From positions 1-39,858 of IMG/VR virus record IMGVR_UViG_3300028008_000036: a DNA stretch of 39,858 nucleotides, one strand, 5' to 3'. Positions 6,780-15,345 of the stretch are shown in pieces. This DNA is from a virus. How positions within the stretch are numbered: the first letter of the stretch is position 1; each line of letters begins with the position of its first letter. The notes beneath the pieces are model-generated. The model made no database searches, was not told the origin of the DNA, and saw only the letters and a list, made by a program, of their open reading frames with translations. Position numbers and translations under genes: made by a program.

Positions 6780-9722
6780 CTAATATGCTTTGATGATATA
6801 TTTAGTCTTATGGAATGGATTGATAATTGGTACTTGAATCTGTGGTGACATTGCAACACTAGGAACCGGTTTAGCAAAACTACTATTCCAGTTGAACGTA
6901 GCATCTGTCATATCCATAAAAATATCTGCTTGGGTAAATACCAGGTTAAGTTGAGTCACACCATTTCCTAGTCCACTTGTAATGGTGCCAGCACCACCAC
7001 TATTACCGGAACTAAAATCAAGTTGAGCATTCTGAACAATATCTTCTGTGAGGAAGTGAGCATGTGCATTTGTAAATCCACTAGTGGGAATATATTGCTC
7101 AATTGTAAATCTAGATGTTTCAGTATCAACAACAGCAGCTGCTGCGTTTTGGGTAGCGCCACCAGTAGATTGTAACGATGCCCCTGCTAAACCACTAACA
7201 GGAGATATCCACCAGGTCATAAAATCAACTGTTGCTTGATCATCATCATTCTCTGGTCCAAAATCAGATTGACCAGTGGCTCCACTTGGAACACTCACAT
7301 TAACTTCCCAATTAGTTGGCAAATTAGCAGCTGCCCAATCTTTCAAATTAAAACCATTGCCATAATACAATTTCATCTCATTTTCAAAAATTCCAAGACC
7401 ACCAATAAAATCTGCCCATTTACCAGCAATATCATCAGAACTACCAACTTGATTTCTATAAGTACTTCTTCCAGTGCTACCACCAAACATAGCCCTACCA
7501 GCAGGAGGACCCCATTTAATTAATGGATCTCCACCATCACCATCAGGAAGAGCGGCAACATATGCATGATCATGTAAAGGAACATTCACCACAACATCTT
7601 CCAATGGACCAATTATACCACTAACTTGACCAGCAACAGAAAATGTAATATCATCTGTAACTGTTTCAAGACCAGATAATCTCACTGTGCCTAAAGTAAA
7701 AAATTCACTATTTACTCCAGTAGTTCCGGTTCCCTGGATTTGTTCTAGTGGTGGAGAACCCAAAACATCTATTTTATCGAAATACCAATATCCACCTTCA
7801 GCACCAACGCTAAGAATAGATCCACCACTATCAATTGGTAGTGAAGTAGAATTACCTCTACTAGCATCAACTTGACCAGTTCCACACAGTCTTCTATTTC
7901 TATAGTCAGGAATATTAAAACTGGATCCAGACCCACCATACGTATATTGAATTACATCAAATAACATAAAATATTGAGTAGTGTCTAAACTCTGACCTTC
8001 GCATTTAATAAATCCTGGATATCTAGAGCTCAAATCTCCGTCCAAATCACCGTATCCAACTACTGTATTTTCTTTAAGGATAGGTATCACAGTGCCAATA
8101 GGATAACCATCAAATTTTGCTATTTTCTTACTATACCAAACACCTAAATTATCTGGTGGTAGAGGTGCTGAGGCATAAGTTGTCGCTGTCCAAGTAAAAG
8201 GATTGTTCAAAGATCCTGTGCCCACTGTAACTACCGTAGACGCCCCCGTATTAAGATTTACTGATGTTAATAGTGTCAATGAGAATGACGTATTCACATT
8301 AGGATCAAAAGTTCTAGGACCAACAACAGGAGTATCAGAATCAATAGAGATTAAACATCCGTTTGTAGCACTAATAGTAATCGGTATATTGATGTCACTT
8401 ATTGTAACTTGAGAACTACTCACATATGTGCTTGGAACTTGATTAGTTATATCAAGTGGAGGAGTAAATATTGCATCACCATCTGGTCCACTACCAGTTA
8501 TAACAGTCCATGTAGATATAGTACGTTCTCCTACTTTAATCTGTAAAGTTTTAGGAGTATTAAATGCAGTACTAGATTGTAAATAAATTGTTAACTTATC
8601 ACCATTTTGCACAGATGTTGGAAATACACCAATAGATCCTGCATTAACTTTCACACGAACTAAACTAGAATTCGTAGAAACTACCTCAACAGGAACAGAT
8701 AAACCAGCTGTCAATCCAGTAATACCAGCAGGTGGTTGCGTATCCGATCCAACTAACACATTGGTTAACTGACCAGTTTTATCTTGGAATGAAAAATTAC
8801 CAGGTGTATCATCATCAGCAACACCAGTAGTAACTGTCCAGGTTGATCCGTTTGCAGTATCAGCAATAGACAAATCTGTAAATACAGGTGTTAGGTTAGC
8901 ATTAGAACTTGGAATTCTTAATTGTAGGTAATCTCCATTAGATACAGTTCCACTAGTGGACCAAGCAGCACCAAGTAATACATCAAACCCATTAACATTA
9001 GTGCTAGTATTACCAGATACAGATAAAGCATATTCACCTGTGCCACTAACACTAATAGGACCGTCTTCACTCATTCCTTGTACTGTTAGAACTTCACTAT
9101 AGATCATAGTATCTGGTTCTACCGGATTTAAATCAGTAAAATTTGGAAATGGTGTGGCAAAATTACCTGGGACAGCTTCATTTTGCACATCCCATGATTC
9201 AGTTGCTGTTCCAATCTCCAGAACAACTTTCATAATTTGAGTGTAAAAAGTAGAAGTTCTTCCTCTTACCTGTATCCTTGCGCCGTTCTCAACTGTTACA
9301 GCAGTAGTATTATCAATCCAACCAGTATCCCAACTTCCATTACCATCGTAATCAATACGCATCGCAACATAATCAGTAACAGGAGCTCCTCCAGGTATAG
9401 GAACATTAGATGAAATACCTACAGCTGCCTGTGTAGTTGGTGTTAATCCACTAACAACAACAATTGATTCTCCTGGTCTACTACCATCAGCAAATGTATA
9501 CAAAGTATCAACTTCAGCACCCTCAAATCCCTCCATGGGATATGGATCTGGAGTGAAATCCTCCTTGATCGTAATAATCAACCAATATTGAAGTAAGTCA
9601 CCAATTTGAAGAGTGACTGTTTGGGTTGTATCCCAAGAAGAAGGTGCCTTAAATTTAAACTGAACGTAATCGCCTTCGGACACGTAAAGTGGTTCATCAT
9701 TTGGTGCAAATGAAAATGTCAT
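6780..9722 (-). CDS. tail fibre with Ig-like repeats and phage tail-collar domain
   Basis: 980 residues; an AGAGGA ribosome-binding site precedes the ATG at 9722. Residues 1-530 are Thr/Ser/Gly-rich beta repeats with motifs such as VSNGDYLQLRI, VQNGDKLTIYL and LQIKVGERTISTWTV, resembling bacterial Ig-like modules. Residues 540-615 form a phage tail-collar domain (YPIGTVIPIL, GFIKCEGQSLD, TYGGSGSSFNIPDYRNRRLCG). Two HxH motifs (HDHA near 717, HAHF near 886) may bind metal in the trimeric tip, as in T4 gp12/gp37. The C-terminus KYIIKAY is shared with the other two collar proteins. Probably a host-binding fibre. A GATAAATA late motif lies 18 nt upstream. Confidence 0.85.
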   Translation of the reverse strand: MTFSFAPNDEPLYVSEGDYVQFKFKAPSSWDTTQTVTLQIGDLLQYWLIITIKEDFTPDPYPMEGFEGAEVDTLYTFADGSRPGESIVVVSGLTPTTQAAVGISSNVPIPGGAPVTDYVAMRIDYDGNGSWDTGWIDNTTAVTVENGARIQVRGRTSTFYTQIMKVVLEIGTATESWDVQNEAVPGNFATPFPNFTDLNPVEPDTMIYSEVLTVQGMSEDGPISVSGTGEYALSVSGNTSTNVNGFDVLLGAAWSTSGTVSNGDYLQLRIPSSNANLTPVFTDLSIADTANGSTWTVTTGVADDDTPGNFSFQDKTGQLTNVLVGSDTQPPAGITGLTAGLSVPVEVVSTNSSLVRVKVNAGSIGVFPTSVQNGDKLTIYLQSSTAFNTPKTLQIKVGERTISTWTVITGSGPDGDAIFTPPLDITNQVPSTYVSSSQVTISDINIPITISATNGCLISIDSDTPVVGPRTFDPNVNTSFSLTLLTSVNLNTGASTVVTVGTGSLNNPFTWTATTYASAPLPPDNLGVWYSKKIAKFDGYPIGTVIPILKENTVVGYGDLDGDLSSRYPGFIKCEGQSLDTTQYFMLFDVIQYTYGGSGSSFNIPDYRNRRLCGTGQVDASRGNSTSLPIDSGGSILSVGAEGGYWYFDKIDVLGSPPLEQIQGTGTTGVNSEFFTLGTVRLSGLETVTDDITFSVAGQVSGIIGPLEDVVVNVPLHDHAYVAALPDGDGGDPLIKWGPPAGRAMFGGSTGRSTYRNQVGSSDDIAGKWADFIGGLGIFENEMKLYYGNGFNLKDWAAANLPTNWEVNVSVPSGATGQSDFGPENDDDQATVDFMTWWISPVSGLAGASLQSTGGATQNAAAAVVDTETSRFTIEQYIPTSGFTNAHAHFLTEDIVQNAQLDFSSGNSGGAGTITSGLGNGVTQLNLVFTQADIFMDMTDATFNWNSSFAKPVPSVAMSPQIQVPIINPFHKTKYIIKAY
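6799..6805 (-). promoter_or_regulatory. late-promoter-like CTAAATA
   Basis: Minus-strand CTAAATA, 21 nt upstream of the HxE oxygenase gene, within the last codons of the collar fibre gene. It could start a late transcript for the oxygenase cluster. Weak by itself, because similar heptamers occur in coding sequence. Confidence 0.3.
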
Positions 9723-9739
9723 TCCTCTTACATTGTATC

Positions 9740-9747
9740 CCAGTATT
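9740..9747 (-). promoter_or_regulatory. T4-type late promoter motif GATAAATA
   Basis: The minus strand reads GATAAATA in the 42-nt gap between the 1859-residue and 980-residue fibre genes. It fits the cyanophage late consensus NATAAATA, recognised in T4 by the gp55 sigma factor with the sliding clamp. It gives the last fibre gene its own late transcript. Confidence 0.55.
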
Positions 9748-9764
9748 AGTATTTATCTATGATG

Positions 9765-12700
9765 TTATAGTTGACGAACATCTTTATAATCATTCTCTTG
9801 ATTTGTGTCAACTTTAATAGGATAATTTGCTTTAATTTCAATATCAACATCAATATCATCAATCAAAATCAACTCAGACAAAATATCTCCTTCTGGACTG
9901 AAAACTGGTTCTTGAGCCTTAAGTAATTCGTCCGAATCTGGAATATTTAAATTGTCTGGTGTCTGATCAATATTTACTGTGGTAAGTTTGACATCATTAG
10001 CAGTGCCGCCTTCACCAACAACATCAATAGAAAAACTAATTTGAGAAGGACCAAAATTACTCCAAGGAACAGTTATGGGAACAGTTCCATTTGCCTTAGT
10101 TTGTGAATCAGGATCTCCCAATTCAGCACCAGTAGCAGGTGTTCTATTAATAGAAGTTCCTGTTGTTGTTGTACCATTCAAATAAGTATATGTTGGAGTA
10201 ATACTTATACTAGTGTTAGCATATTGAGTATTGTATTGAATGTTAAAATTATTTCCATAATCTACTTCGTTTGGAACTGTCAAAGATGCGGTTGGAATTT
10301 GTTTTACATTAATGGTGATACATGTTACAGGCGATTGTCCAGCAACTCCATCTAAAAAAGCACAATATGTTGTAGTATCTGTCGGACAAACTTGTGATGA
10401 ACTAGTCAAATTTCCATTAGTTATAGTTCCAGTAGTCCACGTAATAGTGGAAGCATCTCCAGTATAACCCCAACTGATATTGGCACATGTTCCAACAATA
10501 ATAGTAGTTTTATTAGCACTTATCTGAAGTGTTGGTGGAATTAAAACATTAACTGTAACTTGTCGTGTTGTACTTCCTGCAGGACCAGTTGCTGTTAGAA
10601 GATATGTAGTATTTGATTGTGGAAATACAACAGCACTACTGACAAAATTACTGAACGTAGTAGCGTTTGATAAAACTCCTGGAGCAATATTAAGAGTATT
10701 AAGATCACCAAACGCAACCCAGTCTAACGTGACGGACTGCCCCTGAATAATTGTAACGATATTTGTTGTATTATTTACAGTAAAATTAGCACTAGGAGGA
10801 AGATATACAATATGACCCTCAATATATCTCTCACCAGCAGCACTAAGACTCAATACAATTTCAATACCAGCATTAGCACAACGTGTCAAGAAATAATTAT
10901 ATGATGCCTGAACTGTAGAGAGTCTCATCGAACCGGAAATATCAATCCAGATAGAAACAATTGTTCCATATGGCAAAGAACCAAAATTACAAATCGCAAA
11001 CCAATCAGATCTATTACCAGCATTTCCTTCATCGCGATTAACACGAATTGGTCCAATTGCGTTAGGATCTGCTGGATATGCTGTAGGCACATCAATACCA
11101 CCTTGCCCTGATGCTTGTGGATCTAGGATATAGAAAGTTCTGTATGGGAATGCTGTTCTAAATCCTCTACGATTATTTACAGCGCCACCAATAATAGCAC
11201 TACCTGCCCACACATTATTTAAATTTGATTGATTATTATAATAACTATTATTTGTTTCATCAATGACAGATACACAAGTAACTAACTTCGCAAAATCTAC
11301 TGCTGTAATATTACTTGATTTAACATTAAATTCTTCATCAATACTTACAGGATCACTATTTGGTTTTATGAGATATACACCAGATTCAGTAGGCAAAGAG
11401 TTTCCACCAACCGAACTTCCCTGAACATAAGGAGGAGTGCCAATTTGTCTGATATCATACCATTCATTTTGTTGATTGAGATCAATTTGAATAGGGTAAT
11501 CACTTTTAACTTCTACTTTAATGTCAACATCATCAATTAAAAGCAAATCAGTTAAAACTTCTACATCAGGGGGAGTATAAATGGGTTGTTGATCTTTTAT
11601 TAAATCTACACTCTCGGGAATGTTTAAATTATCAGGAGTATCATCAATAATGATCGGTATAGTAATTACTTCTTCTTGGAACGTTCCCAGTTTACCAGTT
11701 GCTCTAACTACGTATGTAACACTCAATGGTCCTCGATCATCGTACGGTATTGTCGTAGTGTAAATATCCGTATTTTCTATGCCAGTAGATTCGGCACTAT
11801 CATTAACAGATAAATTAGCAGCAGATGCTGTAGTAGATCCAACAAAATCATACGTGTAAGTTGGTGTTATTGTGACAGACTCAGTAGCATATCTTGTAGT
11901 AACTTCGATATTGCCTTGTTGACCATATAAAATATTTGTTGGATAATCAACTTCTACTGTTGGAAAATAATAAACAACAACAGAAACTGAAGATACATCT
12001 GAAGTTCCGCCAAGTCCCGATACATATGCGGCATATGATGTAGTGGTTGTAGGACTGACATTACTATTACTACTAAGATTTGAATTAGTTATTCCACCAG
12101 AAACCCATACAATATTATCAGCATCTCCAGTTGTAACCCAAGAAAGATTAGCCACACTACCAAGCATCATTTCGATCTTATTGGTAGAAATAATAATAAC
12201 AGGAGGAATGTAAACTACGATGGATACAGTAGCAGTATCAGTCAATCCACCATAACCAGTAACAGTTAATGTATATGTTCTATCGTCTGGGGGATAAACA
12301 TCAATAGAACCATTGGGAACATTAACTGCATTAACGCCATTATTAATGCTACCAAAAAGAGAATTTGTAGATGTCCACGTTAATGTAGCTTTTTCTCCAG
12401 CAATGATAGGCGAAGGGTTAATAGTAAAACTATCAATTGTTGGAGCACCTATGTTCCATTTTACTATAACAAATCCATTTCCAAAATTAGATGTTCCTGT
12501 ATTATTAGTAAAAGAACAATAACTACTATCATAAGCAGACCGTCCACCATTACCACCACGTCCGCCATAATTGTTGTCAAGTCCAAAGGCTCCACCAGAA
12601 CCACCAGATGCGCCTCCGCCTCCTCCACCTCCCCCACCACCGTCAGTGGGACATGATGAACCAGTAGAACCACCACTAATACTGTTTATATTTCCAGTAA

Positions 12701-15344
12701 ACATTCCGGTGCCAGCACCACCATTAGTAGCATTTCTATTCCAAGAAGCACCACCACCGCCGCCACCTCCTCCGGCTATAGCAACATATCCATTTTTAAC
12801 GGAATCATATACAGCAGTAGCGCCGCCACCGCCTCCTCCTCCACCAGAGCATCCTTGGGGACCACTTCTGCCACCAAATCCACCGGTAGCTACATTAGAA
12901 CTTCCTCTTGATCCTGCTCCACTATTTGCTACACAACCAAAACCAGATCCACCTATAAAACCTATCCTTAATGTAAATGTCCTTGCCGTATAATCATTAA
13001 ATGTCAAAAGTGCTCTTCTACCAGAACCTCCAGATCCAGCACTACCATTAGCATCTGTACCACCCTTGCCACCACTAGCAGCTGCTATATCTGCGGTAAC
13101 ATTAATAGCATAAGATGGAATAATAACAGTAGCATCTGATGTATATGTTGTATTTGAATCAGTTGCTGGACCAGGAGGAGGGGTAACATTTATCGCAACA
13201 CATTGAGTATCACTAATTCCTCCAGGTCCACTAGCAATAGCACAATATTGTGTAGAATTTGTAGGAGAAACTGTTGCTGTTCCATTTATTGAATTGTTAG
13301 TAATTCCCGGAGTTCCTGAAGTCCAATTAACAACATTTGCATCTCCAGTTGTATTCCAATTTATGTTAACACTTTGACCCGATACTATAGACGATGCATT
13401 AGCAGTTACTACAATTTGTGGTTTGACAGGAACAGTAATTGTTCTACTAGCAGTCGAAGTTCCTGTAGAATTTGTTGCTGTAAAAGTATAAGTTGTCGTA
13501 GTTGTAGGACTTACTGCTACACTACCAAGATTACCAGGGTTAGTAACACCGGTCATCGTGGTGTTTGTTATATCAAAACCAGACGCAGCCCAAGTTAAAA
13601 TTACAGAATCACCAACAATAATTGTATCATCGGGATCATCTGAAGAAAGACTTACTGTCGGGGCAAGAATATTAACAACAATTGTTATAGTTGTTGTAGT
13701 TGTTCCAGAAGGATTAGTTGCTCTAAAAGTATAAGTTGTCGTAGTTGTAGGACTTACTGTTACACTACCGTTAAGTCCAGGATTAGCAACACCAGTCATT
13801 GTAGTGCTGCTAATAGCAACATTTGCAGTAGCAGACCAAGTAAGTATTACAGATTCTCCTCTCAAAATAGTATTATTAGCATCATTTGAGGTAAGAGATA
13901 CTACTGGAAGATCATTTAGAACAGTAACTGTTACAGAAGTAGTAGAAGTTCCATATGGGTTAGTTGCCGTATACGTATAAGTTGTTGTTACTGTAGGAGC
14001 AGGAAAATATACACCACTATTTCCAACACTAGGAATAGGATTAGTTACAACTCCATTAGCAGTTGCAGTAAAAGTATTGGAAGTTATACCCTCGCCAGTG
14101 GCAGAGTATGTAAGCCTCAGACTTTGACCTTTGTAAATGCTAGTAATATTATTTGGTGGGGTGCTATAATCAGTTGCAGTTAGACTTACTGTTGGTGGTA
14201 CTGGAGGAATATATCCAGTCCAATCCATTGCTACACCATATGGACCACCATTATTAACATGTTCAATCCGTATAGTATGTTCACCAGCACTAATAATGTC
14301 TGCTGTGGTTAAAGAAGTATTGGCGTTATAAGTGTTAAGTGAAAATTGCAATACATTGTCAATGTATACGTCAGCATCATCATCTACAGCTGTATTAAAT
14401 ATTTGTCTTCCAGTATTGTTAAAATCAACTTTCCATTCAATTGATCTAGTAACGGTAGTGCCTTCAGGTTCATAACCACCTACGTTAGTATTAGTTAAAA
14501 AAGTAGTCCACTGGTTATTTGGATCAGATCCCTGAGATCCTATAATATTATCAATTTGGGGAGATCTAGTGGTCCAATCAAAATCTTCTGTGACAATTTG
14601 ATCCTCATATGAAATTGTAACAAAAGAACTATTAGAACTAGAAGTTTCAAGAGTAGAAGCACTGTTATGATATGAAGGATTGTACAACCCAGCACCACCA
14701 GCACCACCAAATCCACTACCATCATTACCACTGACGTAGGCATATCCAGGAGCAAACAATCCTGTAGTGCCACCAGGAAATCCCCCACCAGCGCCTCCAC
14801 CGCCGCCATTCCAAGCGCCACCAGAATTCTGTCCAGCAGCACCATTAGATCCGCCACTAGTGTTAATATCAGAAGATGTCTGACCATTGTCAGCAGCGCC
14901 ATTGGTACTAAAACAAATACACGCTCCTCCACCGCCTCCACCAGCACCAGCTAATACAGTACCACCAATACGAATAGCAGTAGCGCCACCTCCACCGCCG
15001 CCGCCACCAGCATTCCATCCATTACTACTATCCGAGGAATTATTATTACCACCACGTCCACCATTCCAATATCCACCAGCACCATTTCCACCAGTATCTC
15101 TATTTCCACCAACTCCCGATCCATTGCCACCCATCGTTAATGTGAGTGTTGAACCAGCAACGCCAGTTAAAGTTCCAGATATTTTTTGTCCTCTAGCACC
15201 AGCACCACCAGAAGATCGGTTAACACGAGTATTACATGGACCACCAACAGCACCTTTACCACCATGAATAATATATGTAACATTAGCAGCATCCGAAGGA
15301 ATAGCATATGTAGTGCTAGATGTAAACGTTTGAGTGGTTGCCAT
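9765..15344 (-). CDS. giant modular adhesin/tail fibre: glycine-rich, PA14-like, Ig-like and vWA-like modules
   Basis: 1859 residues from the ATG at 15344. Order: glycine-rich domain 1 (about 1-245, with GGGGGGGG tracts); PA14-like lectin-type beta domain (about 250-385, ending YGVAMDWTGYIPP); four Ig-like repeats of about 80 residues (385-735); glycine-rich domain 2 (735-965); two Ig-like repeats; shared module A (1130-1300); a vWA-like segment with WIDISGSM (about 1450-1515); two more Ig-like repeats; and a second module A at the C-terminus (1690-1859). Poly-glycine runs resemble the polyglycine-II packing of T-even gp38-type adhesins. No signal peptide. It is a probable receptor-binding structure; the exact virion location is inferred. 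Confidence 0.8.
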   Translation of the reverse strand: MATTQTFTSSTTYAIPSDAANVTYIIHGGKGAVGGPCNTRVNRSSGGAGARGQKISGTLTGVAGSTLTLTMGGNGSGVGGNRDTGGNGAGGYWNGGRGGNNNSSDSSNGWNAGGGGGGGGATAIRIGGTVLAGAGGGGGGACICFSTNGAADNGQTSSDINTSGGSNGAAGQNSGGAWNGGGGGAGGGFPGGTTGLFAPGYAYVSGNDGSGFGGAGGAGLYNPSYHNSASTLETSSSNSSFVTISYEDQIVTEDFDWTTRSPQIDNIIGSQGSDPNNQWTTFLTNTNVGGYEPEGTTVTRSIEWKVDFNNTGRQIFNTAVDDDADVYIDNVLQFSLNTYNANTSLTTADIISAGEHTIRIEHVNNGGPYGVAMDWTGYIPPVPPTVSLTATDYSTPPNNITSIYKGQSLRLTYSATGEGITSNTFTATANGVVTNPIPSVGNSGVYFPAPTVTTTYTYTATNPYGTSTTSVTVTVLNDLPVVSLTSNDANNTILRGESVILTWSATANVAISSTTMTGVANPGLNGSVTVSPTTTTTYTFRATNPSGTTTTTITIVVNILAPTVSLSSDDPDDTIIVGDSVILTWAASGFDITNTTMTGVTNPGNLGSVAVSPTTTTTYTFTATNSTGTSTASRTITVPVKPQIVVTANASSIVSGQSVNINWNTTGDANVVNWTSGTPGITNNSINGTATVSPTNSTQYCAIASGPGGISDTQCVAINVTPPPGPATDSNTTYTSDATVIIPSYAINVTADIAAASGGKGGTDANGSAGSGGSGRRALLTFNDYTARTFTLRIGFIGGSGFGCVANSGAGSRGSSNVATGGFGGRSGPQGCSGGGGGGGGATAVYDSVKNGYVAIAGGGGGGGGASWNRNATNGGAGTGMFTGNINSISGGSTGSSCPTDGGGGGGGGGGASGGSGGAFGLDNNYGGRGGNGGRSAYDSSYCSFTNNTGTSNFGNGFVIVKWNIGAPTIDSFTINPSPIIAGEKATLTWTSTNSLFGSINNGVNAVNVPNGSIDVYPPDDRTYTLTVTGYGGLTDTATVSIVVYIPPVIIISTNKIEMMLGSVANLSWVTTGDADNIVWVSGGITNSNLSSNSNVSPTTTTSYAAYVSGLGGTSDVSSVSVVVYYFPTVEVDYPTNILYGQQGNIEVTTRYATESVTITPTYTYDFVGSTTASAANLSVNDSAESTGIENTDIYTTTIPYDDRGPLSVTYVVRATGKLGTFQEEVITIPIIIDDTPDNLNIPESVDLIKDQQPIYTPPDVEVLTDLLLIDDVDIKVEVKSDYPIQIDLNQQNEWYDIRQIGTPPYVQGSSVGGNSLPTESGVYLIKPNSDPVSIDEEFNVKSSNITAVDFAKLVTCVSVIDETNNSYYNNQSNLNNVWAGSAIIGGAVNNRRGFRTAFPYRTFYILDPQASGQGGIDVPTAYPADPNAIGPIRVNRDEGNAGNRSDWFAICNFGSLPYGTIVSIWIDISGSMRLSTVQASYNYFLTRCANAGIEIVLSLSAAGERYIEGHIVYLPPSANFTVNNTTNIVTIIQGQSVTLDWVAFGDLNTLNIAPGVLSNATTFSNFVSSAVVFPQSNTTYLLTATGPAGSTTRQVTVNVLIPPTLQISANKTTIIVGTCANISWGYTGDASTITWTTGTITNGNLTSSSQVCPTDTTTYCAFLDGVAGQSPVTCITINVKQIPTASLTVPNEVDYGNNFNIQYNTQYANTSISITPTYTYLNGTTTTGTSINRTPATGAELGDPDSQTKANGTVPITVPWSNFGPSQISFSIDVVGEGGTANDVKLTTVNIDQTPDNLNIPDSDELLKAQEPVFSPEGDILSELILIDDIDVDIEIKANYPIKVDTNQENDYKDVRQL
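13481..13759. repeat. two identical 36-bp direct repeats inside Ig-like repeats
   Basis: Bases 13481-13516 and 13724-13759 are identical (both begin TAAAAGTATAAG and end GGACTTACTG). They are spaced 243 bp apart, which is exactly one 81-residue Ig-like unit. They encode the S-P-T-T-T-T-T-Y-T-F strand. DNA identity between adjacent protein repeats allows unequal recombination to add or remove one domain in frame. Confidence 0.85.
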
Positions 15345-15345
15345 T

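Noticed and set aside
6779-6904. 42-residue extension of the HxE oxygenase
   Set aside because: Lies inside the end of the collar fibre gene; the downstream ATG at 6778 gives a 1-nt gap and family-like N-terminus.
12571-12993. Plus-strand proline-rich frame with PPPPPPPPP runs
   Set aside because: Antisense shadow of the glycine-rich codons of the 1859-residue adhesin; no start context or promoter.
12000-13150. Possible collagen-like (G-x-y) repeat
   Set aside because: Glycine runs are not in strict G-x-y triplets, so a polyglycine-II-type domain fits better.
14887-15267. Second plus-strand proline-rich frame
   Set aside because: Same shadow effect opposite glycine-rich domain 1.
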